Shown: positions 1 through 11,500 of the stretch, piece by piece
Layout: every line of letters starts with the position of its first letter
Numbering within the stretch: position 1 is the first letter of the stretch
Assembly: GCF_040054535.1 (NCBI RefSeq)
Contig: NC_090777.1
Coordinates: forward strand, 12,373,001 to 12,437,000
DNA from: Antennarius striatus
Taxonomy: Eukaryota > Chordata > Actinopteri > Lophiiformes > Antennariidae
Direction of reading: 5' to 3'
Length of the DNA stretch: 64,000 bases
The notes under the pieces: model-generated
Told to the model about the DNA's origin: nothing
Seen by the model: the letters and a program-made list of their open reading frames with translations, nothing else
Databases searched by the model: none
Translations under genes and position numbers: made by a program

Positions 1-1171
1 ACGTGAAGGACCTTCCTCACTATTCCAGAAAAGACTTCTCAACGTTGTTTCCCAGAATCAGTGCAACAGGTGGGTCTAGTCAGTTAGATATTCTTTCCTT
101 TTAGCTCAACAGTTTCGCACAAAGTAAGTTTAACCTTTTCATCCCATTTAAGCCACGTTTATTAAAGATACAGCTGGTTCAAATACTTGTTGTTGAATTA
201 ATTGTCTGTTTTAGTGGCAGACTAATTTATGCTGAACAAAAGATGTACCTGTATATGTGAGGAAGAAAAACAACTTACTGCTGGTTCTAAAAGGAAGCAT
301 GATGAGAGAAAATAATCAAAGGTTGACAGACTGAAATTACAGTCAGAAACAAATACAACACATTGAAATTGTATTTCTTTTGACTACTTTTGAATTTTGT
401 TCAAGCTGACCATTTGTCAGTAACATAGTTTTAAATACTGTCATCAATTAGATGTTTGTTTCATGACTTTTTTCATGATTTCTGCTGTGCCTCTGACCAT
501 TTGCAGGCATAGACCTGCTGGAGAAGATACTGGTTCTGGATGGAGACGAGAGGCCCACGGCAGAACTAGCTCTGGAACACTCATATTTCGACAGCCTAAG
601 GGACCCAGATGACTTTCCTGAACCCACACCGTACGATGACAGCCATGACAATGCCACGTTATCCCTGGATGAGTGGAAGCGTACGTGAAAAACAATAACA
701 CTACACAAATATAGGGTAGATTTGAGTATTGAAGAGAGAGATGTATACGTTATCATCTGGTTTGTTTTCAGCCAAATTTCTACAAATTTAGCAAATTTCT
801 CTGAACTATATTTTAGAATGTTTCAGGTAATAAATGAAAGTTACCTAGTATAATCAGGACAGTGGATATCATCATTATCCTGCTTTTTATATGGCTCAGT
901 AGTAGTTTAATTTATTTAAAGTGTTTGAAGTGATGGATAATTCACCAAGCTACCTGCGGAAAGAATATTATTACCGTTAAAATGTTGTTCAATATGCCTT
1001 TAATGATTTTTATATTTTATATTGTCTTTAAAGTTGCTGGCAGGCTTCATGCAAAAAACAAATGCTTTTACTTTTTTTCTTCCAGGGTTATGTTTCAGAG
1101 AAGTGAAAAGCTTTGTACCATTCCCACGACGAGACTCAAAACGGAAAAACACTCTGACTATGTCTCCATGA
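1..1171 (+). CDS. mapk13: p38 MAP kinase, C-terminal exons (mapk13-like), 5' part outside window
   Basis: Stress-activated serine/threonine kinase of the p38 family; only the end of the kinase domain and the C-terminal tail are present. Three exons join in frame: 1-69, 507-680 and 1086-1171 (stop TGA 1169-1171). Donors at 70 and 681 and acceptors ending at 506 and 1085 are canonical. The sequence reads through the subdomain XI region (IDLLEKILVLDGDERPTAEL), then the p38 signature PYDDSHDN, DEWKRLCFREVKSF and a basic tail RRDSKRKNTLTMSP. The tail resembles p38-delta (RKDSRRRS in human) more than p38-alpha (which ends in EEMES). Adjacency to brpf3 in the same orientation matches the human MAPK13-BRPF3 order, which supports mapk13 over mapk14. 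About 108 codons are visible; the catalytic loop and TGY activation motif lie outside the window. Confidence 0.82.
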
Positions 1172-1438
1172 CCTGATGAACGTCTTATGCACCAACGTAC
1201 ACAACAGACCACCTTGTAAATTTGGATCATGGATTCACAGCTTATTTTGGCATGAATGTGTTTAGATATTGCATCGGTGTCAAGAGAATGACTAAACTAA
1301 ATTCCTTTCTTTTTTAGTATGTGCAATTGTTTTTAAGTGTAGATTGCTCTCATGTATTCTCTGTCAGTGGATTGTCTTGCAAATTTTCATGACCAAATAT
1401 CAGAGTATTTACTGTGAGATTTACTGATATTGTTTTCC

Positions 1439-1444
1439 AATAAA
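1439..1444 (+). terminator. mapk13 polyadenylation signal
   Basis: AATAAA lies about 270 bases after the mapk13 stop codon and ends a roughly 270-base 3' UTR with no other features. Cleavage would be expected shortly after it, around 1460. Confidence 0.75.
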
Positions 1445-1462
1445 CATTAAAACTAAAATTGT

Positions 1463-2639
1463 ATCAAGTTTTGTCCCTGCAGCAAATTTTGCTGTCCATG
1501 GTAAGCAGGTCCAACCTAAATCAATAACTTTTCAAGTTCTTACGATCTACAGTGAAAATAATGTCTTTACATATTGATCATTTTCATGATTGCAAGTACA
1601 AGACCTGGGTTTTGATGAATGAAGAACCAGCATCCCTCGTACTCTCCAACTCTATACATTTTATCTGTTATTACTATTATTATTTTTGAATTGAATCAAA
1701 TCGATACTTATTGGCATACATGCCAAACACTTTTCTATACACACTTACTAGGTACATTTAGTTGTTGTCTGATTCATGAAATTGCTCAGATGACATGAGT
1801 TTAGGTAAAGGTTCTTCTCTCTTATTAACCCATCTGATTGGGGCCCTATGGTGCACATTTTTCTGCCTGAAATTCAGTCTGTGATCCTCCGTGTTTGTGC
1901 ACGTGTTGCGCGTGCATTCCAGGACGCATATTTAGAATACAACAACCTGTCCTGAAGTTAACACAAAGCGGCTCGCGCGCGAAAATTATGGGTTGGTGAC
2001 GTAAGAGGGGCGGGTAAAACTTTCATCCATAGCTGATATCAAGGTAGTTCACGTCAGCACGGGCGCTGATAAAAGCGGAAGTTTCGTAAGTGTCATCAGA
2101 ATTAAAGCATCCAGTCAACCGTTCCGAAGGGCTGTGTTAATTGTTAAATGTAAATGAACACGTTTTCTAAAACTTATTTAACTTACTTTGAAAGCCTCTT
2201 TCGAATGCAGTACATTGATGCAAAGGTATTTGTTTAAAATTCAAAGTTAACTTTTTTGCTCTATTCCCACTGTAAGAAAAAAAAATACAAAGAGAAATAT
2301 AATATAAAACATTTTACTATATGTGTAAGATCACCGATTTCAATAAAAAATGCCCAATTCCATTGGAACAAAAATAAAATATAACAAGAAAATAAAATAA
2401 TAAATAATTAAATTCAGACAGAAATGTCACACAATGCTACAGTAAAATGCAGTTGTACTTACAGAAGAAGTCACAAACAAACAAATCCAGAGTGTGGGAT
2501 TGGTATTAGATGTCACTAATAAAAACCACATTACCTGGCGGGGGGTGCAAGTTATAAATTAAATGTAGCAATTCTGTGTTAAACTTGTGATTAAATGTCG
2601 AAAAATGTATTTACTTAAATAATTATTTTATTTTGGAAA
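1463..2639. other. Intergenic mapk13-brpf3, with a CRE plus GC box
   Basis: No coding signal is seen. A short GC-richer patch near 1960-2015 holds a cAMP-response element (TGACGTAA, 1997-2004) followed directly by a GC box (GGGGCGGG, 2007-2014), preceded by a CG-rich run (CTCGCGCGCG). It could be an upstream or alternative brpf3 promoter, but no transcript evidence can be read from sequence. The 2260-2660 stretch is A/T-rich and unremarkable. Confidence 0.35.
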
Positions 2640-3038
2640 AAAGATATCCGGAAGTCCTGTGTTTTACTTCGCCTCATTTCGGTTTAGCATACAATCTAGA
2701 AAATAGCTACCAAGCTAGCCGAGGGAGGCTAGTATTCACCCTACTCATGAAATTGGGTCGACGATAAGATATTTATTAGATTATTAATTTAGATGTGGCA
2801 TCTGTGTTATCTTTATGAATTTGGGACTGACTTTAGCTCCCGAACGCCGAGTTTAAAAGAAGTTAAAGTGTCAGAATTTGGAAAACTATACCGGCTGTAA
2901 CAGCAAACTGTAGCTGGCTAACGATAGATGCTAGCTTCGAGACTACTGCAAGCTAAGGCGTCCGGCTAGGTAACCATTAACTGTAGAGCGGCTTAGACCG
3001 CCGGTTGTGCTAGCTGTGTCAATCAGGTGCCATTATAG
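2640..3038 (+). promoter_or_regulatory. brpf3: brpf3 promoter and 5' noncoding exon (approximate)
   Basis: Sequence turns CpG-richer around 2650-3040 and ends in a strong donor (ATTATAG|GTAAGTTTT, exon end 3038). The next acceptor is at 4043, just before the brpf3 start codon, so this is the likely noncoding first exon. The transcription start itself cannot be fixed; no TATA box is evident, as usual for a housekeeping chromatin gene. Intron 1 (3039-4043) shows nothing recognisable. Confidence 0.5.
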
Positions 3039-4043
3039 GTAAGTTTTCTTCGCACCGTTTATTTCTTATAAAATCACTCGTGACGTTTAACGACATCAAT
3101 TCAGTGTTTGTTCAACCTATTTTTCGCCTTGTCAGTGGTTAAAAACAATAACAAGTCATCTTAAGTACTGGTACTGCCCATCTGTTCAAGTTAGCAGTTA
3201 GCAAGTTGATCGCTACTTGTCTGTACTTTTATGTCCGAGTACAGAAATACTGTGCTTTTCGCATACCAGCTTTGACAGATAAAAGGCTGCTTAAATAGCA
3301 TAACACTGTTATGAAACTTTAAGCTGCCAAAAAGATTTTATCACCATTTTTAAACTGTAAATATGGCTGACATTTTACTCCCGAAATAAGGACGCTGATC
3401 ATTATAGACCTTGGTGTCGTTAGACCCGATTGGTTCTGGAGCAGATCAGTCAAAATTCCTGAAAGCTGATTGGATGTAGAAGTTCTGTTGTGGGTCGCCT
3501 GATAGTAGTTGCCAGATTTTTATGAGCCAAAGTCCTGAAAAATCTTTGAATGATTTTTACCTTTCTGCGTTGACAGTCAAGAGTCAGCCTCAGCTGGTAG
3601 TTAGTCATGGGTTGCATTTAGACGTGAGAAAGAGTGTAGTACTGTGCAGATGATTTTGTCAGATATGAGCAGAATTTCAAATAATGTTATTTGTGCTCGT
3701 TTTGCATAGCTTTATGTTGTTGTTACAAATCTATATTATCTTTTCTTATTATCTTTAATTATATGGTGATCATGGAGTGAAATTAAAGTATTTGCAGATC
3801 TAGGTAATCGAGATGAAGTAATTACTGGATAATTCACTAAGATAACAAGCAAAAAAAAACAGGACCATGCTATAAGATAGGACAATGTCTTATGAAGTGT
3901 ATACTTAATAAATGGAATGATGACATTTAATTTTTTACTCTGGTATCTCTTTTTAAATGTGTATTATTGAATTAAATATGAAATTTGTATATTGACTAAT
4001 ATTATAGTCAGTCACACTGTTATATTGTATGATTTTAACCCAG

Positions 4044-5584
4044 GAAGAAAAGTGTGATCAGTGGCCTATGAGGAAACCACGTCGTAAAGGCCAGGGGGCT
4101 ACAGGAGGTGGAGCTGATGTCAAGAGGCTCAATGGAACAGTTGGTGGGCGTGGGGCTTCCCACCAGCGATCTCCATCCCCTTACAGCCTTAAAGCCTCTC
4201 CAAGCAGAGAAACGCTGACTTATGCCCAGGCACAGAAGGTGGTGGAGGTGGAACTGGATGGTAGGCTTCATCGCATTTCTATTCTGGAGCCCTTAGAAGT
4301 CATCACTGACAATGAGCTGATGGCTCAGGACTTAAGTGAATGTAACAGCAACAAGGAGAACAGTGAGCAATCATCATCTCCCACCAGCAGCGCCCAAACA
4401 GTCCACAAAGCCGTCACAACCCGAAACCGTAGGAAAGACTCTAAATGTCCTTCTGTTAAGTCATTACCTTCCAATAACAATCCCCCTAATTCTCATACAC
4501 AAATACCTGAAAAAATTAATATATCACATCCACAAATGACCCTCCCTGAACCTAAATATCATGTTCTCGAAACATTTGTGCCAGTTGAGGTACCTCCTCT
4601 GCCTACAGCATATTACCGTTACATAGAACGCTTGGCCGAGGACCAGGAAGCTGAGGCAGAGTATGACATGGATGAAGAAGACACTGCCTGGCTGGAGATG
4701 GTGAATGCAGGCCGGATATCAGAGGGATATTCTGCTGTGACTCCAGACACTTTTGAGCTGCTAATAGACCGACTGGAAGAGGAAGCATACCAGGAAGCCC
4801 GCAGCCGGGTTCCTTCTCAAAGCGCTATTGATGATGATGCCTTTTGCTGTGTGTGCCTGGATGATGAGTGCCTCAACAGCAACGTCATCCTCTTCTGTGA
4901 CTCCTGTAACCTGGCTGTGCATCAGGAGTGTTACGGGGTACCTTACATCCCTGAGGGTCAGTGGCTTTGCCGCTGTTGTCTTCAGTCTCCGCAGAGACCG
5001 GTTGACTGTGTTCTATGTCCGAATCGTGGAGGTGCCTTCAAGCAAACAAGTGATGGACATTGGGCACATGTGGTCTGTGCCATCTGGATCCCTGAGGTCT
5101 GCTTTGCTAACACAGTATTTCTAGAGCCAGTGGAAGGGATCAGTAACATTCCCCCGGCACGCTGGAAGTTGACCTGTTATTTGTGTAAGCGGAAGGGCCG
5201 AGGTGCATCAATTCAGTGCCACAAGGCCAACTGTTACACTGCATTTCATGTCACATGTGCTCAGCGTGCTGGTCTATTCATGAAGATAGATCCTGTGCGA
5301 GAGACAAACATCAATGGGACCACATTCTCTGTTAAAAAAACTGCATTCTGTGAGGCTCATTCACCACCAGGACAGGAGACCATATCGGATGAGGAAAGCG
5401 AAGGAAGAGTGGTGGGCAGCAGAGGGAGAGCGAGTCGAGGACGGAGCGCCTACACAGAGGGTCCCGTGACACCAAAAAAAGGCAGAACGTCTGAAAATGA
5501 CACCAAGAAGAATGATAAAAAGAAAGGGAAGAAAAGCACAGATTCAGCAGCACAAGTTGCATTACCTCAGATCCCCACAAGCAG
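4044..5584 (+). CDS. brpf3: brpf3 exon 2: start codon, N-terminal motif, both PHD fingers
   Basis: Acceptor TTTTAACCCAG ends at 4043; donor AGCAG|GTTAGT follows 5584. Visible blocks: [20 protein letters not shown] (conserved BRPF N-terminal region used for acetyltransferase binding), [15 protein letters not shown] (EPcA-like box), PHD1 with FCCVC, FCDSC, HQECYG and CRCC, the zinc knuckle VDCVLCP, then PHD2 with [14 protein letters not shown] and [16 protein letters not shown]. All expected zinc ligands are present. Intron 2 (5585-7048) holds nothing I recognise. Confidence 0.93.
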
Positions 5585-8500
5585 GTTAGTGTATAACATA
5601 CTAATGTGGTTCTGGTTGGTAAACGTCATCAAAAACATTTTAAAGCTTTATATCTGACCAAAGCATTTTCCATTAACAGCATACCTTAATTAACACAACA
5701 GAGTGCTAGTGGTTTGTAACACTGACAAAGTATTTTTTTCATTGTTTTGTGATATTTTGTATGTTATTATTTTAAGACTAGACAATATTTTGCATCCCTC
5801 AGAATGTTTTTTTTATAAACTGGCTCCTTTCTATGAATTGGGTATTGCTCATTTCTTACTAGTCATAATGGTAGAAACAAGTTGCTTATTAATATGTATC
5901 TGACAGCTATTTATATGTATGTCCAGTACATATGTTTATGTAGTGTATAGGTGTATTGTGTAAATACTTACATAGCGCAGGGAGATTGTTTTTGTCTCCT
6001 GAGGTAAAGAATATTATCTAGTGTGACATTTTGTGATCAACAGGAATTTACGGGAATTACAAACTGAGATTATCTTTAGCTGAGCCTTTTTTTTAAAAAT
6101 TGAGGCAGATTTTTATAATTGCAGGGGGAGACTTCAAAACTTGACATTATGGTCAGACAATTCTGTGAGGAAGCATACACCACTTGTTTTCCCACTGACG
6201 GTCTCATAATTTTATGGAGTATATGTAAATGGTGCCTGTGAAAAGAAACTGTTAATGATTTCACCATTTAAGTTTGTTGTGGTGAACCAGAAACCAATAA
6301 CTGTGACAAGTCTGCATGCATTTGTGGATGATCCATCTCTTGACTGACAGTGTAGATGGTGATGCTGGTGGTGACTCAGTTTGTTTCTTCATGTTGTTAC
6401 TTATTTTTCAGTAGCTCTATGCTTTCTTAGTGCTAACACTGTTCTACTGAGCTATAGGGGCAACAGATGCTTGGACTCGCAATGTCTTTTTGATTTTTTT
6501 TGCAAACTGAGTACATACAGTAGAGGATAATGTCAGCTCACACAGCAATTCAACATAAGATCATGTAGGTGATGTATTTCCCACACATGCAATTTTTAAA
6601 TTTTATTTTCATGCAGCATCTGGTGGAGAAATGGTAGAAAATGACAGATTTTAGTATTTATAATTAAAATAACAACATTTATAATTATAATTATGAAAAC
6701 AATAACATTGAGTAAAATGATAATATTCCCATTAGTTGATTGTCTCCATCTTAGTTTGCAAGATGATAAAGCACAGACTACTGGGAAGATGTCAAGTTAG
6801 TAACATGAAATAATTAGACATGAAATGAAGAGAAGATGAGACGTGCCAGTGCATCATGGGAAGTCCCAAAGCAGACTAAAGGCATAGCAGTATAGCTAAA
6901 AACTAGCCTAAGGGAGCTTAATCATAACCTTTATCATAAGGAAAATTTTAAGCCTACTCCACAGATTGAGCGTAAACCCTCCACAGGAGGATAAGTCAAG
7001 GATGTTTCATTTTACTTTTACCAGCCTGCATCTTTGTGTCTTCTACAGGCTGAATATCATCTGCAAAGGAATCATCCTCCAGAGGAAAAACCAGTTTATG
7101 CAGAGGCTGCATAGCTACTGGTTACTAAAGCGTCAGTCAAGGAACGGTGTTCCATTGGTCAGGCGTTTGCACTCTACCGTCCAACCCCAGAGGAATACTG
7201 AACAGGTCAGGGCAGGGAGTCTAACAAAAGCTTTCTGTGTATTGTGATGATTACAGTTCTTAGTTGTGTTATTCAGTGTAAAAAATTTTAAAGATTTTCT
7301 GAATGCCTACACATTTTTACACACTGTAAAGTACAATTCTAAAAAAAATATTTTTTTTCTCTATAGCCTGAAGTGGATGCAAAGGTTTCCGCTGCAAGAG
7401 AAGCACTGAGGTATTGGCAAAAGCTTCGGCATGACCTCGAAAAAGCCAGGCTGCTTGTGGAGCTCATCCGAAAGAGGGAGAAACTCAAACGGGAACAGGT
7501 AATCGCCACATCTGAGTTTCACATGCCAACAGTCTTGATAACCCAACAGATATTTCAGATTTTACAGGATTTGTCCTATAGAGAGTATGTACAGACTTGT
7601 ATCCCTCCCTAACACAAATGCATGGCAAAAGAGATCAACAGGTGGCAGCTATGAATGAGTAGAGCCGGTTTCCCTAAAGGAAAACAAACACATCCTTTTT
7701 TTAAACATAAAAGGCATTAAATATATAATTCACCAGACATTTCTGCTCGAACGCTAACCGTACCAACACTTGAAGTGAGTCTTAATGGGAACTTCCTTGC
7801 AGTTATAATTTAATTGTATCACATTTGACAAGGTAAATTTTGTTGTAATATAATATGCTTTTTGTCACTCAAGGGCCTCTTCCCCTTAAGCTTTCAGCAA
7901 ACTTTAAAATGGTGTTTCAGCCTCTCTTGTTTTGACAGCATCTTCATGCCCTCTGAAAACTGCAGGTCAAAGTTCATCAGGCAGCTCTGGAGATGCGGCT
8001 GACACCGATGTTGGTGTTGCTTCGTGCCACTCTGGAGCAGCTACAGGAGAAAGACTCAGCAAAGATTTTTGCAGAACCTGTCAACGTGAAGGAGGTTAGA
8101 CATTTCAGTGCTGCGGCAATGAGGCCTGTATTCAACATTAAACACAGTGACAAAGTGAGATGGGCAGATGGGTCCACACATCTTTCTCCTCATCCCTTAT
8201 TCCCATTTCAGACATTTTTTTAAATGACATTTCTAATGTCACTGAACAGAACAACACAGGATTCTGCCGCCCAACATTCCCTCTAATTTGTCATGCGTGT
8301 GTGCATACACACTAGCTCCTTGATTACACTGACTACCACTGTGAGCAACATCAGATGTGTGCGCTGTGGCTCACACCAATAACACATCTATTCAAAACCT
8401 GGGATCATAGCAAGTTACATGACTTATTAAAAAAATATCAAATTACATCAGCAATTATATGACTTCAAGACTTTTTATTTGTCACATGCATGAATGTACA

Positions 8501-11500
8501 GCAGCAGTGAAATGCGATCACAACTCCCGCACTGTGGAAGCAAAATAGACATAAGCCAAAATACAATTTCTCCAAGCGAGATTAATAAAGTACATTTCTT
8601 TCTTTCTTCCAAATATATATAAGTATGTACACTCTTATATTCTTTCATTCATTTTTTATTTTTTTTGTCAATCTCATACATTCAATACACTATATATTCA
8701 ATCCCGAGTAAAGAGTGTGAACAAACAAGCTATTATGTGAGACAGCTGCTCTGGGAGAAATAAAACAAATGCACTGTTCTGAAAACTTTCACATTTTTCA
8801 CAATGGCGTGTGCTGTAGCTGTGATGCAGTGTAAGTTCCTGTAGCTCTTTTTCTTTTTAATGTCTATTCAGTTTTTATTAGTTTTTGTTACCCATAAATT
8901 ATATAATAGTTACAGCATTCAATGATTAACACCCATACCTAAATAATCTTAACAAATGTCACTAGAATGGGTAAATGTGACTTAAATTTTTCCTAATATT
9001 CATGTCTGTCTTTCTCATTTCTCCAACGGTTGTACTCTTTGTCCAGGAGTCATCTGCTTTGACTTTATGTCCAAACGTGCCACTTCAGGACAATTTCTGG
9101 ACGTAGTTTTGATATGATTCATTAAACTAAATCCTCTTTCACAGTCTGCACTGCAAACTTGAAATGTAGCACAAATGTCCACAAGCGTTGAGATCTCCTT
9201 TAGCTCCTTGCATCGTAGTGCTGCAGCCACTACATCTGAGAATGTCAGAATGTTTTACAACTTGCTCATCTGTTTGCACCCGACAGCCAGAGTTACACTG
9301 CAAAATGTTTTTTTTAAAAATTCCCGTCTTAATGCATGTACAGTTTAGGTTTGATTTTATTTCATGCTCTGCATTGATTGTTTTGTTTGTTGAGCATGAG
9401 CAAATAGTGCATCCTTTGGAGAAACACAAAGCATATATTAGCTGTAGACAAAAGTCTACATAGTTGCTGAATTGACCAATATTTGACAGATAAATGGCAA
9501 GGAAGCTGAGTTATGCTGTAGATAGCAATCTGTTCAGTTGAAGGATGATATTTAGGTCCTGTCCATCATTAAAAGTGTAGGTGACACAATGCCAAGGTGA
9601 ATACTGAATGGTGCTTTGACGTTCTCCATTTTTTACTGTTTTTGATCAACTTTTTCTTTTGTGCTGACGTCCTCAGGTTCCAGACTACCTGGAGTTCATC
9701 AGCCATCCCATGGACTTTTCCACTATGCTTTCTAAGCTTGAGAGTCATGCCTACCGCTCAGTGGCTGACCTCGAGACTGACTTCAACCTGATGGTCTCCA
9801 ACTGCCTCCTCTACAATGCCAATGACACAGTGTTTTACCGAGCAGCACTGCGTCTTCGAGAGTTAGGGGGAGCCATACTTCGCCACGCCCAGCGACAAGC
9901 CACCAACACCGGCCTGGACCTGGACTCGGGCATGCTGCTCCCAGCGTCACCACAGAAACAAGACTTTTACAGCTGCACCTGGGAAGATGGTATGTCGCAG
10001 CCGTCAGACTAGTTCAGGAAGGCTGAACACATACATCCCTCTTGTCATGTTATACTTTATTTAATTTAAATACATAGTTCATGATACAGTAAAATAGCTA
10101 AAGACATTTGAGAATTAGAGATATTTTGTTAATAATACACAATTGATGTAATATATCAAACTTGTCTGTAGGGTCTTAAAAAACTCAGCTATCCAATTTA
10201 TCAAAAATTGGAAAATAAAATGCTTGAAAACTGACCTAAATTATTTACACCAAAATAGAAAAAGTAAAAGTCCTGATCTTGGAGATGCAACTTGTGGAAG
10301 AATATAATCCACCAAAGTGTCACTTAAGGTTACGATGTGACATCATTTTATTTGAAGCTCTCAATTCCTGTCAGTTGTCATTTTTCAGTGAAGTTTATTT
10401 AATGTGTATTTCAGTCAGTGTAGGGATGGAAAATCCATATCATCGGTATTATCACCTCTTCGTTAAGACATGTTGAAACTATTGGAAAGACCAGCAACTG
10501 TCCTAACTACAGATGCATCGATAGAATTTCTCTGGTGGAACATAAACAAAACAGTTGGTGTTCCACAAAACAGATTTGAAATGATTAACTTGTGACTAAA
10601 TGAAGTAACATGCTATAGTCTGCTGACACGTGATACGTGAGCTGCTAACGCTGAAGGCTAATGTTTACAGTATTGATAAGCCACTAGCACATTCGACAAT
10701 CAAACAAAAGTACTTTCAACCATTTCAAAGTGTCAAGTTTGAACTTAAAGTTGACTTTTGTCTGGGTTTACTTAGAACGCACAGGAATTTATGACGCATT
10801 CAGGTCTTCTCCCTCTTCAGAAGTAAAAATCTAGTTTTTATTAACGCAATCCAAATCCCTGACTGGGATTTGGATTGCTGTCTACCCCAACTTCTGTTGA
10901 GGGTAGACAGCATTTATATATTTTGCAAAGCACATTAATCAAAAATTGTTTTAATATTTCATAGTCATTATTTAATATTTAAAATATAAGTTAATTTCAA
11001 CAGTCAGATATTTTAACCATGGTTCAAAATTAAGACAGTTACAATTTATTTGATAGATCAGAGGATACATAAAAAAGCAGCTTTGTCTTTTGATTTTATT
11101 TATTTCAGTGAAAACAACCAACAACACGTATGTCGGGTTTGCTCATCTGCTGCTTTTTTTGCCTCTTCATGTCATGTGATCTGTAGGTTCACTGTCATCC
11201 CAGCTCACATGTGTCAAAGTCAAGGCCCGGGGGCCATATGTGGCTCTCCACATCATTTTATGTGATCCATGAGAGCAGTAATGGTCAGAATATTTAAAAA
11301 TAAGTAGGTCAAAAGTGTGTTTTGGCCAAAAACTACTGTACATTACCCACAATGCAGTAATTAAGCCCATTTTAACTTTGAGAGAAATGTTTTGAATATG
11401 GTTAATGTCTTAGCTTGTGTTTTTTATTTTTCTTTGTTCTCTTGGATAGTTTGATCCATGGTGGGACTTATGTGGGTTTCATAACCTGACAAATTGAAAG

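Noticed and set aside
4029..4067. Upstream in-frame ATG of the brpf3 exon-2 frame
   Set aside because: It precedes the acceptor at 4043 and therefore lies in intron 1; the family start MRKPRRK is at 4068.
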